A stretch of DNA of 64,000 nucleotides, from contig MU001689.1 in the NCBI GenBank assembly GCA_010093515.1, positions 189,784 to 253,783 on the forward strand. The letters are read 5' to 3'. Both the position numbers and the translations under genes were made by a program. This document shows, piece after piece, positions 21,822 through 33,100 of this stretch (within the stretch, counting starts at the first letter, position 1; each line of letters opens with the position of its first letter). The notes beneath the pieces are model-generated. The model was not told the origin of the DNA. It did no database searches and saw nothing but the letters and a program-made list of their open reading frames with translations. Source of the DNA: Lineolata rhizophorae. Lineage: Eukaryota > Ascomycota > Dothideomycetes > Lineolatales > Lineolataceae.

Positions 21822-23309
21822 ATGCACACCACTCTAAGTGCCAGAAAGCTCCTTTTCGAAATGCCGCTTAATCAGGAAGACCAGGCCATAACAGCCGCTC
21901 TTTTGGCACTGCACTCTCAGCGATTTAGGGACTTGACCGTCAAAGTTGAGCTGGAGTTTGTACTCGTCGCGAGCTACGATGAGTTGGCTGAGCGATACCC
22001 CGGCGCCAATCACCACTTTGATGCTCTCCGTACCGTGCTCCGCGAGATTGCTGACAAGGTGCAGATTTACACTCCCACTCTGGAGCAAGATATGTTCGCC
22101 ATACCAGACGATGGTAAGCTCTGGGAAGTAAGTGGCTACGTGAAGGTTTACCATCCCACTCTGGAGCAAGAAATCTACGGAAAAGACCGAGACGATGGTA
22201 AGCTCCAGGAAGAAGACTGGGACTTATCAGTTGGCCTCGACTACGAGGAGCAGCAGCTGATTCCTGACAAATTCGACAGCGATGTTAAGAACAAGGTTAT
22301 CGCCTTCTCCGTAGAGGTCAGGAGCCGAGTGATGGACCTCTGCGACCCCGATTGGAAGGAGGAAGTCAAAACAGTCATCGACAAGATAACCGAGCACTTC
22401 GATGGGCATACTAGCGATGACCCTTTCCGGCTACTCATCAACACTTGGAGGTCTGGCATGCGCGTGCACATCGGCAAGGGGCCCATGTCATCACAGTATT
22501 TCACCCATCGGACAGTCCAAAACTTTACGAAGTTCGTCACGGCTTTCGAACGCTTCATTGACGAGGCCCACACGGTGTCTCGCATCAGCGAAAAAACTGC
22601 GTTGGAGGTGGGACCCACCGTCGCCTTGCAAAGATGTTTCTTCAACGAGGAGCTCCCTGCTTCCCAGTGGGTGGCCGGTTCCTCCAATTCCTGGATTTTT
22701 CTGTTCACCATCCTATCTAAGATCGACAAGCGGAGGGCCAAGGAACCCGAAGACATCAACGATTATTTCTCAGCATTCCAAAGCCCGGGTAGCGCTTATG
22801 GTCTAAGTGGCCCGCAGACCCCGATGACACGGTCCGAAGTCCTTCAAACTATTAAGTTTCGACAGCACCGAGGAACGCTCGATGTTGCGGAGATTGTGGC
22901 CTGGGTCCATGTGGCAGCCCTTATTGTCGATTACTGCCAGTGCGCGACGTACGAAGAACTTGACAATTTCATGAACCCCCATGTTTTCAAGCGCCACTAT
23001 AGCTTCACTGACCTACTCAAGGACATATGCGCTGACGAGGTTTTGATCGACTACTACAAGATGAAGCTAGCTCCTGGGCGGGCACAGGAAGAGCGAGATT
23101 GGGCCATAGAGCGCGAGCAATCCTGTCGGTTCGGCGAGTTGGTTTCGGCTGTCGAACACGGTAAGTGTGACGACAGAAGTCATGACCTCCTCATGAGAGC
23201 AATTGGGCGGAAGGTTTCGAGTCGCTCCTACGGCATTACCTTCACCGAGGTCGTACAAGACTTGCTAAGGCGTTATGACCCAAAGAATCCCCCTAGAGCA
23301 GGAGCTTAG
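21822..23309 (+). CDS. Putative amidoligase (Amidoligase_2-like), orphan
   Basis: Uninterrupted frame of 495 residues. Three blocks fit the fungal putative-amidoligase family, whose fold is related to carboxylate-amine ligases and glutamine synthetase. KVELEFVLVAS near residue 40 matches the first strand with its metal-binding Glu. AFSVEVRSRVM near 163 matches the second (usually WGVEVVSP). RSGMRVHIG near 210 corresponds to the family's CGLHVHVG, here with Cys and one Gly altered, followed by FTKFVTAFERFID. A ligase joining an amine to a carboxylate with ATP is inferred; the substrate is unknown. Between the first two blocks about 27 residues are duplicated in tandem (HPTLEQEIYGK after TPTLEQDMFAI). 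The start at 21822 is the longest choice; Met14 at 21861 suits the TATA position better. No signal peptide or membrane segment. It lies at the edge of a gene-poor region. Confidence 0.7.
   Translation: MHTTLSARKLLFEMPLNQEDQAITAALLALHSQRFRDLTVKVELEFVLVASYDELAERYPGANHHFDALRTVLREIADKVQIYTPTLEQDMFAIPDDGKLWEVSGYVKVYHPTLEQEIYGKDRDDGKLQEEDWDLSVGLDYEEQQLIPDKFDSDVKNKVIAFSVEVRSRVMDLCDPDWKEEVKTVIDKITEHFDGHTSDDPFRLLINTWRSGMRVHIGKGPMSSQYFTHRTVQNFTKFVTAFERFIDEAHTVSRISEKTALEVGPTVALQRCFFNEELPASQWVAGSSNSWIFLFTILSKIDKRRAKEPEDINDYFSAFQSPGSAYGLSGPQTPMTRSEVLQTIKFRQHRGTLDVAEIVAWVHVAALIVDYCQCATYEELDNFMNPHVFKRHYSFTDLLKDICADEVLIDYYKMKLAPGRAQEERDWAIEREQSCRFGELVSAVEHGKCDDRSHDLLMRAIGRKVSSRSYGITFTEVVQDLLRRYDPKNPPRAGA
22068..22215 (+). 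repeat. Tandem duplication of 81-84 bp inside the amidoligase gene
   Basis: The copy beginning at 22068 (TACACTCCCACTCTGGAGCA) recurs at 22149 with few changes, and the matching GACGATGGTAAGCTC recurs at 22107 and 22191. The offset drifts from 81 to 84 bp and stays in frame. Both copies contain GGTAAGC, a possible splice donor, so part of this block might be removed by splicing. Confidence 0.7.
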
Positions 23310-24189
23310 CTCTAAACTCAGCGAAGACCAGCGGCTTTTGATAAGCGTATGTGGCTCCTAAATGGTAATGGTGCCTAAAAGGCAACGGCATGCTTCCAGG
23401 TGTTTTGACAAATTGACATAGTGAGCTCGGCTTTGTTATTAGAAGACTCATGCCAATATCATTTTAGACGTAGGGCGAAATAGAGGAGCTACTAAGCTGC
23501 TATAGCGATTATATTAGGATAGTATGTAATACTAGAACTTCAGGTACGGAGCTACGCAGGAAACTTACGTTCCTCAGTGAGATTTGTAATATAGGCGGTA
23601 GACTGATAGGTTAACTGACACGACTCAGGAGTGTGCACTTGAATTCATAATTTTTTCAATGTTTGAGATACCGAGCGTGCATGCGAGCAAATTTGAGGGT
23701 CAATCAAATTGTTCCTACAATTGTACCTCTGTAGACCGAGGGGGTTTGATTAGCACGGATGAGCATACTCCAAAGCAAAGCTAACGAAGACCAAATGATG
23801 CTAGGCCACAAACGAAGGAAGTGCAAAGCGCTCTTCGGGAACCACCGCAGAAGTGCCGGGGGCATACAACGTAGTTGTTGCGCCAATAGCGCCACCTCCG
23901 TGCCGCGCCACTCAGAGAAGAAGGTGAGCCTAGCTACCCAAGTAGCCGGATCCGTCGTATGTCGCCTTGGTTAGACCGCCGCATAGTTTGACAGATATGG
24001 CGCTCTCCTAGCTAGATCTGCCTACGGCGACTCATGGAGCGTCCCACGTCCAGGGAGATTGGTAGTTGCACGTGGCCTCCATTGTTATTGTTGTCCAGAG
24101 GCTTTTAGCCTGCGGAGCACGACCGACTTCAAGGATTGACGACTGGGATTGCCAAGACCACCATCACTGGACTGAAGTGAGTCGCTAGG

Positions 24190-24370
24190 ATCGACGAATT
24201 CTTGGAATAGTTAAGGCGAACAAGTAAGACCCCTAGATATTTGAAAGGAGCTTCAAGAGTTTTAGAGATCCGGATTATCCTAGCTTTGTTGATCATTAAA
24301 AGCTCTGCTTATATTTTCGAGCTTCTGCCTACCATTGATTAATCATGCAGAATGTCCGCAAAGAGGGATC
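24190..24370 (-). mobile_element. Possible relic of a non-LTR (LINE-type) reverse transcriptase
   Basis: Read on the minus strand, a broken frame gives SLFADIL followed about 30 residues later by EAPFKYLGVLL. The order and spacing recall the catalytic FADD-type box and the downstream FKYLG block of LINE reverse transcriptases. Flanks show nothing else of an element: no poly-A tail, target duplication or endonuclease part. It is a guess from two short motifs in AT-rich DNA. Confidence 0.25.
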
Positions 24371-26944
24371 TTCTGTTCTAGGTTGCAAAATCATTGAACT
24401 TGTGTCACTGTTAGTAACTCATTTTGCGTAACTTCAGGTTGAAATATGACATCATTCTTGAACAAAGGACGATTAGTCTTTCACTAGCAGGCCTACCAAA
24501 CAAAGAAGCGGTCATATTGCCCTTTAAGACAGCGCAGCTGATATCGCCAATCCTTTTCTTGGTTGGCTCTAGTGTGACATGTGGTGCTTTCGAGGCTGGC
24601 CGTGGAGGAGTAGGATGATAGGATCTGATCCTGACATTAGTGAAATGAAACTTACGAGGACCTCCTGCTTCCTGATTTGTCGTCAGTCCAAGGACCCCGT
24701 ACTGTGCTTTGATATCGTACTGATCACAACCTGTCCGAAGGAAAATGAACACAGAAGCTCCAAGAAAAGCCTTCGAAACATCTCCTTGCGAATATTCGTC
24801 CTGGAATGTGCGATCATCTACGAAATGGCAAATCCATGCAGGTTAGGGGCTGTTTGAAAAGGGACCTTCCGATCGTGGTTATGGCAACATCCATTTGAGC
24901 TAGCTGCCTAGTTGTTAGAGTAATCAATAGTGCTGGAGTTGGGCATTACCGACAAAAAGCACATCACGGCGAAGTCTTCGAAGACCACGAAGTAGCCGAA
25001 GGTTAGACGAGAGTTTGCCTTACTTTTCAAGGCTGGTGCTGTCTGTCAGTTGCTCTTTGAGGTAATGTTCGCCTACTCGCAGCGCACAGAGCCTCCAACG
25101 TCCATTCCACACGGCGCGCAGCCAGCCACCGGAGAGCGGTGGTTGAGAATCTATAGGGCAATGGGAAGGGTGGCACGGGCTGGGGACTGAAGTTCGCGCG
25201 GGCGTGCCCACCCACACGCTCGGACCAACGGCCGTAGCCGCATCAGCGCATGCACTGCCATCTGCACCGTGCAATGCTGTAACCGGGTCATACCTGATAC
25301 AAGGTCTGGAGCAGAAAAGCCGAAGGCCATCTGCACGGTCGTCAGATGAAGCAATCGGAGACGTTCGAAGGTGAAGCGAAAGGGAGGCGGGCCCAGCTAC
25401 GTACCTATGTAGTAGGCGCGACCGACCGTTGCAAATCGGGCCCCGGCACTAACTTGCCCGAGGCGGAATGCTGAGTGTAAATCCCATGGCTCCAATGTTG
25501 GGCGAAAACCATGGATCCCCGAATCCCGGGCCCGCTCTCTCGGTTCGATTCCCGTCAGGGTACTTGAGTCGTCCTCGCTGGCGAACGCTGTCGATGCTTC
25601 CAAGAATTGCTGGGACAGTTCTTTCCGTGCGGACGTAGCCTGCGTGTGGCCTGCATCTTCTGTATTGCTGTACCTACGGTACATAACGAGGTACACGGCC
25701 GTCACCGGGTGGCGGATCCTGCGGGGCAGGTCGTTCTTACATATGTACCTGCCCTTCAAGGCTACTGGGGCCCGGGCTAGCGCGGCGCGCGCCGCCAATG
25801 ATCGATCGCGCACCCGTTCCCGACCGCGACTAGAAACAAATAGCGCGGTGGCATTTTGGGCCTTTGAAGATTTCCCATCCCGCGCGCGGCGCATTGCGCA
25901 GCGAGACACGCGACTCTTCTTCGAGGGCCGCCACGGCCATTTTGCGATGCGCGGCCCCTCGGAGGCGAAGAGGCGCGGCGCGAGCCCGGCAATCCTCCGA
26001 GGCAGTTCTCGGCTCTATTTGCTGACGGAGCGCGGCCGTCCCGCAATCAAAAGTGCGTTTGGCGCGGCATGGCAGGTAAGCGGTCGGTTTTGCGCTTCCG
26101 TCGGGCGAGCGAAGAGAAAGAAGAAGCCCAATCTGGCGGTGCTTTTCGTCGCGCGGGAGATGAGGGGCCCGATCGCGTGCTCCGACCGCACGGCCTCTTG
26201 CATTGCAACAAGGGGCCGCCGCCACTTGGTGGAATCTACGTAGTACCTACCTACTACATACGTAGATACGTACTCCTTGGTAGGGAGGTGAAGGTGTGAA
26301 GGTGGCGTTGCGAAAAGGGTTAGCGGGCGCAGGCGTCGGAGGTTCACGCAGCTCGACGCAGCAGCCCGACGCTCAGGGTCCGAGGGGCCCAGCCGCGTGC
26401 CACCCGGGCCCGCGCCGCAGCGCTAGCTGGCACGGCTGGCTATCAGCCCACGCGGTGGGGACCGTTGGCCTTGCCCCAAGGTACTCGAGTGCTCCGGTAC
26501 GCTGGAGATAACCAGCAAGGCCCAGCCCTGCTTGCCGCCTGCGCACTGGCAGTCTGCCACTCCCCATGCTATTAAACCCAGGGAATTCCCAAGAGCGCGG
26601 CCCCCCCTCCCCGGAGAAGTCCATGCCTGCACCCAACGTTGCATGCGGACCACGAAACACGCCTGGCTGGCGGGCGCAACCGCAAAAAGAAACAAAACTC
26701 GAGCGTGCCGGTCTCAGCGGTCTCAAGTTTCGAGTCTCCTTGACGCAGGCGCGGTAGCTCGCGAGATTGGCCGGGTGGCTTGCGCCCGAGTCCCGCCTCC
26801 GTCGACGTTCCACCACTCGCCTAATCGGGCCAGTCAAGGACCAGCAGTCGCCGGGCGCCCCAGCGCCCAGCGGCGCAGATAACCAGAACCCTCGTCCTCC
26901 TTCGGCTCGGGGCCCAGCTCTTGTGCGGGCTTGCAGCGCCGTCA

Positions 26945-26998
26945 GCAACCTCTTCCTCTTCTCCTCACTCTCCTTTCTCCTCCCCCCCCTTCTCCGCC
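26945..26998 (+). promoter_or_regulatory. Pyrimidine-rich leader before the permease start codon
   Basis: An almost pure C/T tract ends a few bases before the ATG at 27004. Such tracts commonly mark the transcription start zone of well-expressed filamentous-fungal genes. Confidence 0.4.
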
Positions 26999-27003
26999 AC
27001 GGC

Positions 27004-28925
27004 ATGGCTGTGGAGAAAGGCGGCATGTACACGCCGGACTCGATGACGCTGCCGGCGTACGACCGGCCGGTGCGCAAGCACTCCTATTCGAAGCGCGTCA
27101 TCGACAGCTTCAAGCCCGACCCGCACGCCCACCTCACCCCGAGCGGCGTCGTCGGCGCCAACGGCAAGGTATTCGATATTGAAGCGGCGGCGACCGCGAC
27201 GGCCGAGTCGCCGCTCGCCCGTAAGCTCAAAGGCCGCCATTTGCAGATGATTGCCATTGGAGGCTCCATCGGTACGCATTTCGCAAGCTCTCTGGGCTGT
27301 CGCGTCGGTGGTTTTGGGTTGGCTGTGCACCGACGTCGTTTGGTGACGAGACGTCGCGCTTGCTGACTCGCGACTCCGCAACAGGCACCGGCCTCTTCGT
27401 CGCCTCGGGCTCCACACTGGCCCACGGAGGTCCAGCTTCAGTATTAATTGCCTTCTCGTTGATCGGCACCATGCTGTATTCGACGGTTCACGCGTTAGGC
27501 GAAATGGCTGTCTTGTTCCCCGTCGCCGGTTCGTTCTCGGCGTATTCAACCCGGTTCCTCGATCCGGCCTGGGGTTTCGCTATGGGCTGGAAGTGAGTGA
27601 CGCTTGCGTACAGTTAGAAGAAGAAGCCTGAAACTGACATCGCGTTTAGTTATGCCCTGCAGTGGCTGATGGTGTTCCCGTTGGAGCTGGTGGCCGCTTC
27701 CATTACTATTGCCTTCTGGAACGAGGGACGAATCAGCAATGCTGCCTGGGTTACCATTTTCCTCTTCCTCATTATAACTATTAACTTGTTCGGCGTCAAG
27801 GGTTATGGCGAAGCCGAGTTCATCTTCTCCACCATCAAGGTTGTTGCGGTTATCGGCTTCATCGTGCTCGGCGTGATCCTCAACTGTGGAGGTGGCCCCA
27901 ACGGGGAGTACTTGGGCGGCCGATACTGGCGCGACCCGGGGGCGTTCAACCATGGCTTCAAGGGCCTTTGCAGTACCATGGTCACGGCGGCCTTTGCGTT
28001 CGCTGGGACCGAGTTGGTGGGTCTCGCCGCAGCCGAAACGGCGAACCCCCGAAAATCGCTGCCGACTGCCATCAAGCAGGTGTTCTGGCGCATCACCCTC
28101 TTCTACATCGTCTCTTTGACCCTCGTCGGTCTTCTGGTGCCGTTCAACGAACCACGCCTACTCAGCGGCTCCTCGTCCGTCGATGCCGCCGCCTCTCCTT
28201 TCGTCATCGCCATCCAGAACGCCGGCATCGAAGTCCTCCCCTCCGTCATGAATTGCGTCATCATGATTGCCGTGCTCTCCGTGGGAAACTCGGCCGTGTA
28301 CGGCTCTTCGCGGACGCTAGCCGCGCTGGCCGAGCAAGGCCAAGCGCCGCGCATCTTCGCCTACATTGACCGCAAGGGCCGCCCCATGGCAGGAATCATC
28401 GCGGCCTCGGCCCTCGGCTTCCTCGCCTACCTGGCCGCGTCGGACAAGGAAAACGAGGCCTTCACGTGGATGTTAGCCATCTCGGGCCTGTCGTCCATCT
28501 TCACCTGGAGCTCCATCTGCCTCGCGCACATCCGGTTCCGCAAGGGCTGGAAGGTGCAAGGGCACACGCTGGACGAGCTCGCGTTCCGGTCGCAGGCGGG
28601 GCTGGTGGGCTCCTGGGTCGGCTTCACGCTCAACTGTCTCATCCTGATAGCGCAGTTCTGGACCGGCTTCGCGCCCATCGGGTACGCCGAGAACACGGCC
28701 TCGGAGAACGTCGAGCACTTCTTCTCCCTCTACCTCGCCGTCCCCATCGTCCTGCTCTTCTACCTGCCCTACAAGATTTATTACCGCACCCCCTTCATCC
28801 GCTCGCACGACATGGACCTGCACACGGGCATGCGCGAGCTCAACATCGGGGCTCTGCTGGCCGAGGAGCGCGCCGAGCAGGCAGAGTGGCCGCTCTGGAA
28901 GAAAGTGTACAAGATCTTTTGCTGA
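27004..28925 (+). CDS. Amino-acid permease (APC superfamily, fungal YAT type)
   Basis: Plasma-membrane proton symporter for amino acids of the general-permease (Gap1/Agp) class. Exons 27004-27271, 27385-27592 and 27650-28925 give 583 residues. The N-terminal 80 residues are soluble and end in RKLKGRHLQMIAIGGSIG, the hallmark before membrane segment 1. The first splice restores IGGSIGTGLFVASGSTL, the unwound substrate-binding helix; the second gives GFAMGWNYALQW. Twelve hydrophobic segments follow in the usual spacing. Conserved loops TELVGLAAAETANPRKSLP, SSRTLAALAEQGQAP and IDRKGRPMAG are all present. The C-terminal tail ends with aromatic and basic residues (EWPLWKKVYKIFC), like yeast permeases whose tails are palmitoylated on Cys. 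Two GATA motifs upstream fit nitrogen control, which is inferred. The exact amino-acid range cannot be read from sequence. Confidence 0.93.
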
Positions 28926-30190
28926 AAGGGGGAAAAGCGGGGACCAGGCTAGGTGGCGCAATCCGGTTTTATTCTTCACTGTTTGCAACTCTTTGGGATC
29001 AAAGGGCGGGGTGTTATTCATGGGCTTGACGGGAGCAAAACCGGAGTACTCGCTTTAAAAGGAGGGTTCTGGGCGATGAAATCTCGACATTTATTTTTCT
29101 TGTTGATATATCTGGATGGATTCTTTTGGTTTATTTGGTCCGGTTGTTCTAGGGACGATCTGCAGCGCTGAGTTTATGGTGGCGTATCATGACATGTTTG
29201 TCCTGCCTATCTGTTTGGTCTATATCCTACCTATTTTCCAAGACGGATGTTAGGTGAGGACATTGCTTGTTGGCCTGAGATGCCTTGCGGATGCTTAATA
29301 TGGGCTGTTCATCTTTTGGCTGTGTATGCTGCGGCGGATACCCTTGTTGGATACCTACGTACAGGGCTGGAAGCGAGCTAGATTAACGGGAAATGGGAGA
29401 TTTGCAGCTGGATATCTTTCACATAAGTTAGAATGAACGGATAATCCACACTTTGTACGAATGAGAATGAGAGATGAAAATATCTTTGAATGCTTGATCT
29501 ATTGAGGGCTTGATAAGTGACTATACAGAGGTACAGATAATAGAGCGATGTCGGCACGTCGAACGGGTTTCCCCTGAGCGAGTCTAGCGCTGCACTTTTC
29601 CCTGAGCTCTGTTTCGCGAGGCCTTACTTGCCTGTGGACCCAGTTATCTCTGTGTACACAATCCGATTTTGTCCGACGAAGCCACTATCAAATTTCCAGC
29701 CCTACGAAATGATCACAACCACGGATTCTTCTCTCACTAAGTTATCTGGTTGGCCGATATCTAAGCACTAGGCTACAACGTAAGCCGCTAGTTTCCCTTT
29801 TGCGCAACCTCCCGATTTATTGGCACACCCACAATGTACCATCAACGATCAAACCAAATGCTCAATTCATTTTGTAGTGCTCTAAACGCCTTATCCACTC
29901 CATACCATGAGTCAGCCTTCGTGCTAGTTATAAATACCAGCCAACGTTGAACTCTCCTGGGACCTAGAGTCCTATAGCGAACTACCCATCTACAAGATTG
30001 ATAGATAATCCGTTCGGTTAAGAAATTGCCGAAAGCCCCTCGCATCGTACCCGCCCACCCACCCCAACGCCATAAGCACGGGACGAGAAACAAGACCAGA
30101 ACATCCAAACGTTAAATCCATCCCAACATAACCGACGTACTCAAACCCCCGGAATCCAGAAACCACCCAGGTCCAAATGATCCAAACCAG
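28926..30190. other. Spacer between convergent permease and IRE1 genes
   Basis: About 1.27 kb between two 3' ends. It is AT-rich after 29100, as expected for untranslated tails, and has no open frame with recognisable motifs. Nothing else is seen. Confidence 0.6.
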
Positions 30191-33100
30191 TTACTCCTCC
30201 CCAAAATACACCCTAAACCTGCTCTCCCGCTGCAACCCGCAGTCCACCACCGTCTCGTAGCACGCCATGACCAACCTCGGAAACCTGACGGTCCAATACC
30301 CGAGGTACCCTTTTGGAAGCTCACCGACCCTAGCCTTGACATCCTCGGGCATATCCTCGTAATGGTTCTTTTTGTTGCGGAGCGCCCGTAGCAGGTCGAG
30401 CATGCGGCCACCCGTGTACTTGCGCTGCTTGCCGAGCGTGTCGACGAAGCGGCGGTCGAGCAACGCTAGGAAATCGCCGCGGCGAATCACGGCGGGCGCG
30501 TGGGACTCGAGGAGCTGGAGCTGGGCCGACGGGGGGTCCCGCGGCTCGCGCTCCATGTGGTCCGAGACGTCGCAGAGGAACGTCAGGCGCTTGTCGGGCG
30601 ACCAGAAGAAAGGGTGGTGCATGACCTGGGCGGCCGTGGGCCTAAGCAGTCTCGAGTGTTAGCAACAACAATCTATCTGAACAACACGCATTTCTAGCTG
30701 CTAAGGAGACTCACCGAAGCTGTGGTTGATTGCTCAGCATAGCGCTAAGCAAGTGCATCGGCTCCTCAACGTCTGAGTCGCCTAGGTCGCGCAGCTTGGC
30801 TAGGTTCTTGCGATCCTTCTTAATGTTGAGCTCGCGGATCTGCATCCAGCCCTCGTTATCGTCGAAGGGGTGATTGCCGTTGGTCAGCACGTAGAAGAAG
30901 ACGCAGCCAAGCGAGAAGATGTCCACAGCCCGCTTGACACCCTGCGCCACTGCCTCGCTCGTCGCGCTGCTCGCAGAACCGCCTTCACCCTTGTTCTGCC
31001 CGCCACTGCCGCCCGAACTCTGCCTGTCGGCAGCGTCTTTAGGTTGCATGATGAGCTCGGGCGCCTTCCAGCCAATGGTGCCCGCATTGCCCGTGGTGCC
31101 AACCAGCGTGCTAGCATTGTCGGGCAGCGTCTTGCAGAGGCCGAAGTCTGAAATGACGAAGCGAGGACCAGTTCCTTGCTGGTTCTTCTTCGGGTATGCG
31201 ACGAGGATGTTCTGCGGCTTAATGTCACGGTGGATGATGCGCAAATTATGCAAGTGATTGAGGCCGGCAGCGAGCTGGTATAGGGCACGTGGCACGTCGA
31301 GGTTAATCTCTGTAACGAGACGCGTCTGCGCCTCAGTGAGCTCGCCTTCAAGCTCGCTAGAACGCGTGACCGCAGCTCCAGCGCCCAGACCCATGCCAAC
31401 TCCAGCCATCGAGGATCGACTGTAGAGGTCCCATAGACTCGCTTGGCATTTCTCGACGGCAATGTAAAGGAAGTTCTGGTCTCTCTGGTGGCAGAAGTAT
31501 CTGATCACATTTGGGTGATCATCAGACTGTTGCAATAGGGACACTTCCTGTAATGCCAAGTCGAAATACTGGGGTAACATTCGCTTTACAGCCACATCGC
31601 GACCTTCGAACTTGCCCTCGTAGACAGTTGTACCACCGGAACCGTATCCGAGCACACGATCCGTCTGGATAAGCAGATTGTTGATCTGCACCATATCGGA
31701 TACATCTTGCATGCCTTGTGGACCCTGAGACGCCGTGATCTCGTCCGGCTGAATGCCTGCGGCTTCGTTGCCAATCTGCTTGATCCCTTCCACAATTTGC
31801 CGCACGTTTTCCTCATCAGAGTTGTTCGACTCGGCGCGCTTGAGCCTCTTTTTGCGGCCTCCGCGCTGACCACGGTGCACCTTCTTCTTCGGCTTCGGTG
31901 TCTCTCCCTGTGGCGCCTCTTGGCCATCAGTAGCTTGGGCGGAGGCCGAACCGGGTGCTGCATCTCCCGCGGGTGGTTCCCCGGTAGCCGCAGCCGCAGA
32001 CCCAGAGGCGCCAGGAACGCCATCAACACTGGCCGCGGCAGCACGACTAGGTACAATCGATTCTCCTGCAACCGCAGGTATAGTGCCGGGATCTCCTGGC
32101 GGCATAAAACGAACTCGCTTCTCTTCCATGTGTTCACCCGCTTCAGGTGGAATAGGATTGTCCTGAGCAACAGCAGGTATCTGCTCCCCTTGGTATTCTT
32201 GAGAAACTTGCTGCGACAACGGCGAGGAAGGCACCGGCGATAACCAAGTCACTGAGTTGCGTCTGATAAAATCAAGCGACGGCTGTTTGACCCGCGGATC
32301 CTGCGAAGCGAAGCCGACAAGAGCGAGCACGAGCAAAAGTGCAAGGCTGCGGAACGAAAAAGCGGAAGACGCCCAAGACGCAGGATGAGGTCCAGCTTCG
32401 ATGGTCAACGGTGGCGCTGGTATGGAGGACCGACGAGGCGTGGCATTGCTGATGCCATCCAAGACTTGAGATGGGTGAACGCTTTCATCAATGGCGTTGA
32501 TGGGCTCATGATAGCGCGGATAGCCATCTTGAGGTGGCGAAATGGCTGGCATGGCATGAATGCGTTGGTCGCCCGGCGATGAAACAAGAGAGTGCACGCC
32601 AATGAGCTCAGTTCGGAGGTGAGGGGGTTGGTGTTGCTGGGTGGGCCCAAGTGAAAGCTGCTCGCGTTGCCAGTCCGGGCTGTAGCAGCGTGCCTTGCTA
32701 GCACCGTCTGTTACAGTGGGGTAACTCAGCTCAGACATAGCGTACCAGCTACCAGATTCAGTCGAGTTGACAAAGAGTTTCTGATTGAGGGTTTCACTCT
32801 CGGCCGGACCGGCAATTCGTGGACCTAGTGGTTGCGGCAAGATCACTAAATTCGTGTCGCGGGAAGACTGATCCTTAAGGTAGGGCCGTGCAATGTCGTA
32901 AACCCGTGCAACCGGGGAAGGGAACTTTCGGCCGTAGACGCGCTGGTTAGGGTAAATCTTCCCGGTTTGTGTGTGATCGATGGCTAGAATGCCGCCATCG
33001 TGCTTGCTGTAAATGTATTTGTTATCCATGGTATTGAAATATTGGCTGTGGAGGTCGCGGTCCCGGTTGTTGGGACTCCATTCGAAATACTTGATCGTGC

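Larger units (their letters stand above)
23310..27003. other. Gene-poor 3.7-kb region upstream of the permease
   Basis: No complete gene was found. 23310-25000 is AT-rich and holds a possible broken reverse-transcriptase fragment on the minus strand (about 24190-24370). 25000-27000 turns GC-rich, with long but motif-free open frames in several frames, an imperfect TACGTA inverted repeat at 26235-26266 and two AGATAA (GATA-factor) motifs at 26506-26511 and 26877-26882. The rightmost part is the permease promoter and leader. Confidence 0.5.

Noticed and set aside
25540-25556. tRNA-like B box (GGTTCGATTCC)
   Set aside because: The bases flanking the loop do not form a T-stem, and no A box or acceptor stem lies at the right distance upstream.
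25397-26243. Open frames of 170-199 codons in the spacer before the permease
   Set aside because: Arg/Ala-rich composition typical of GC-rich non-coding DNA, opposing frames equally open, no recognisable motif.
27593-27649. Permease reading through the second intron
   Set aside because: A clear GTGAGT donor and TTTAG acceptor restore GWNYALQW, a conserved membrane segment; read-through ends at once.
5108-28925. Idea of a biosynthetic gene cluster (GMC oxidoreductase, nitronate monooxygenase, amidoligase, permease)
   Set aside because: The genes are spread over 24 kb and interrupted by replication, protease and coiled-coil housekeeping genes. No core synthase or cluster regulator is present.
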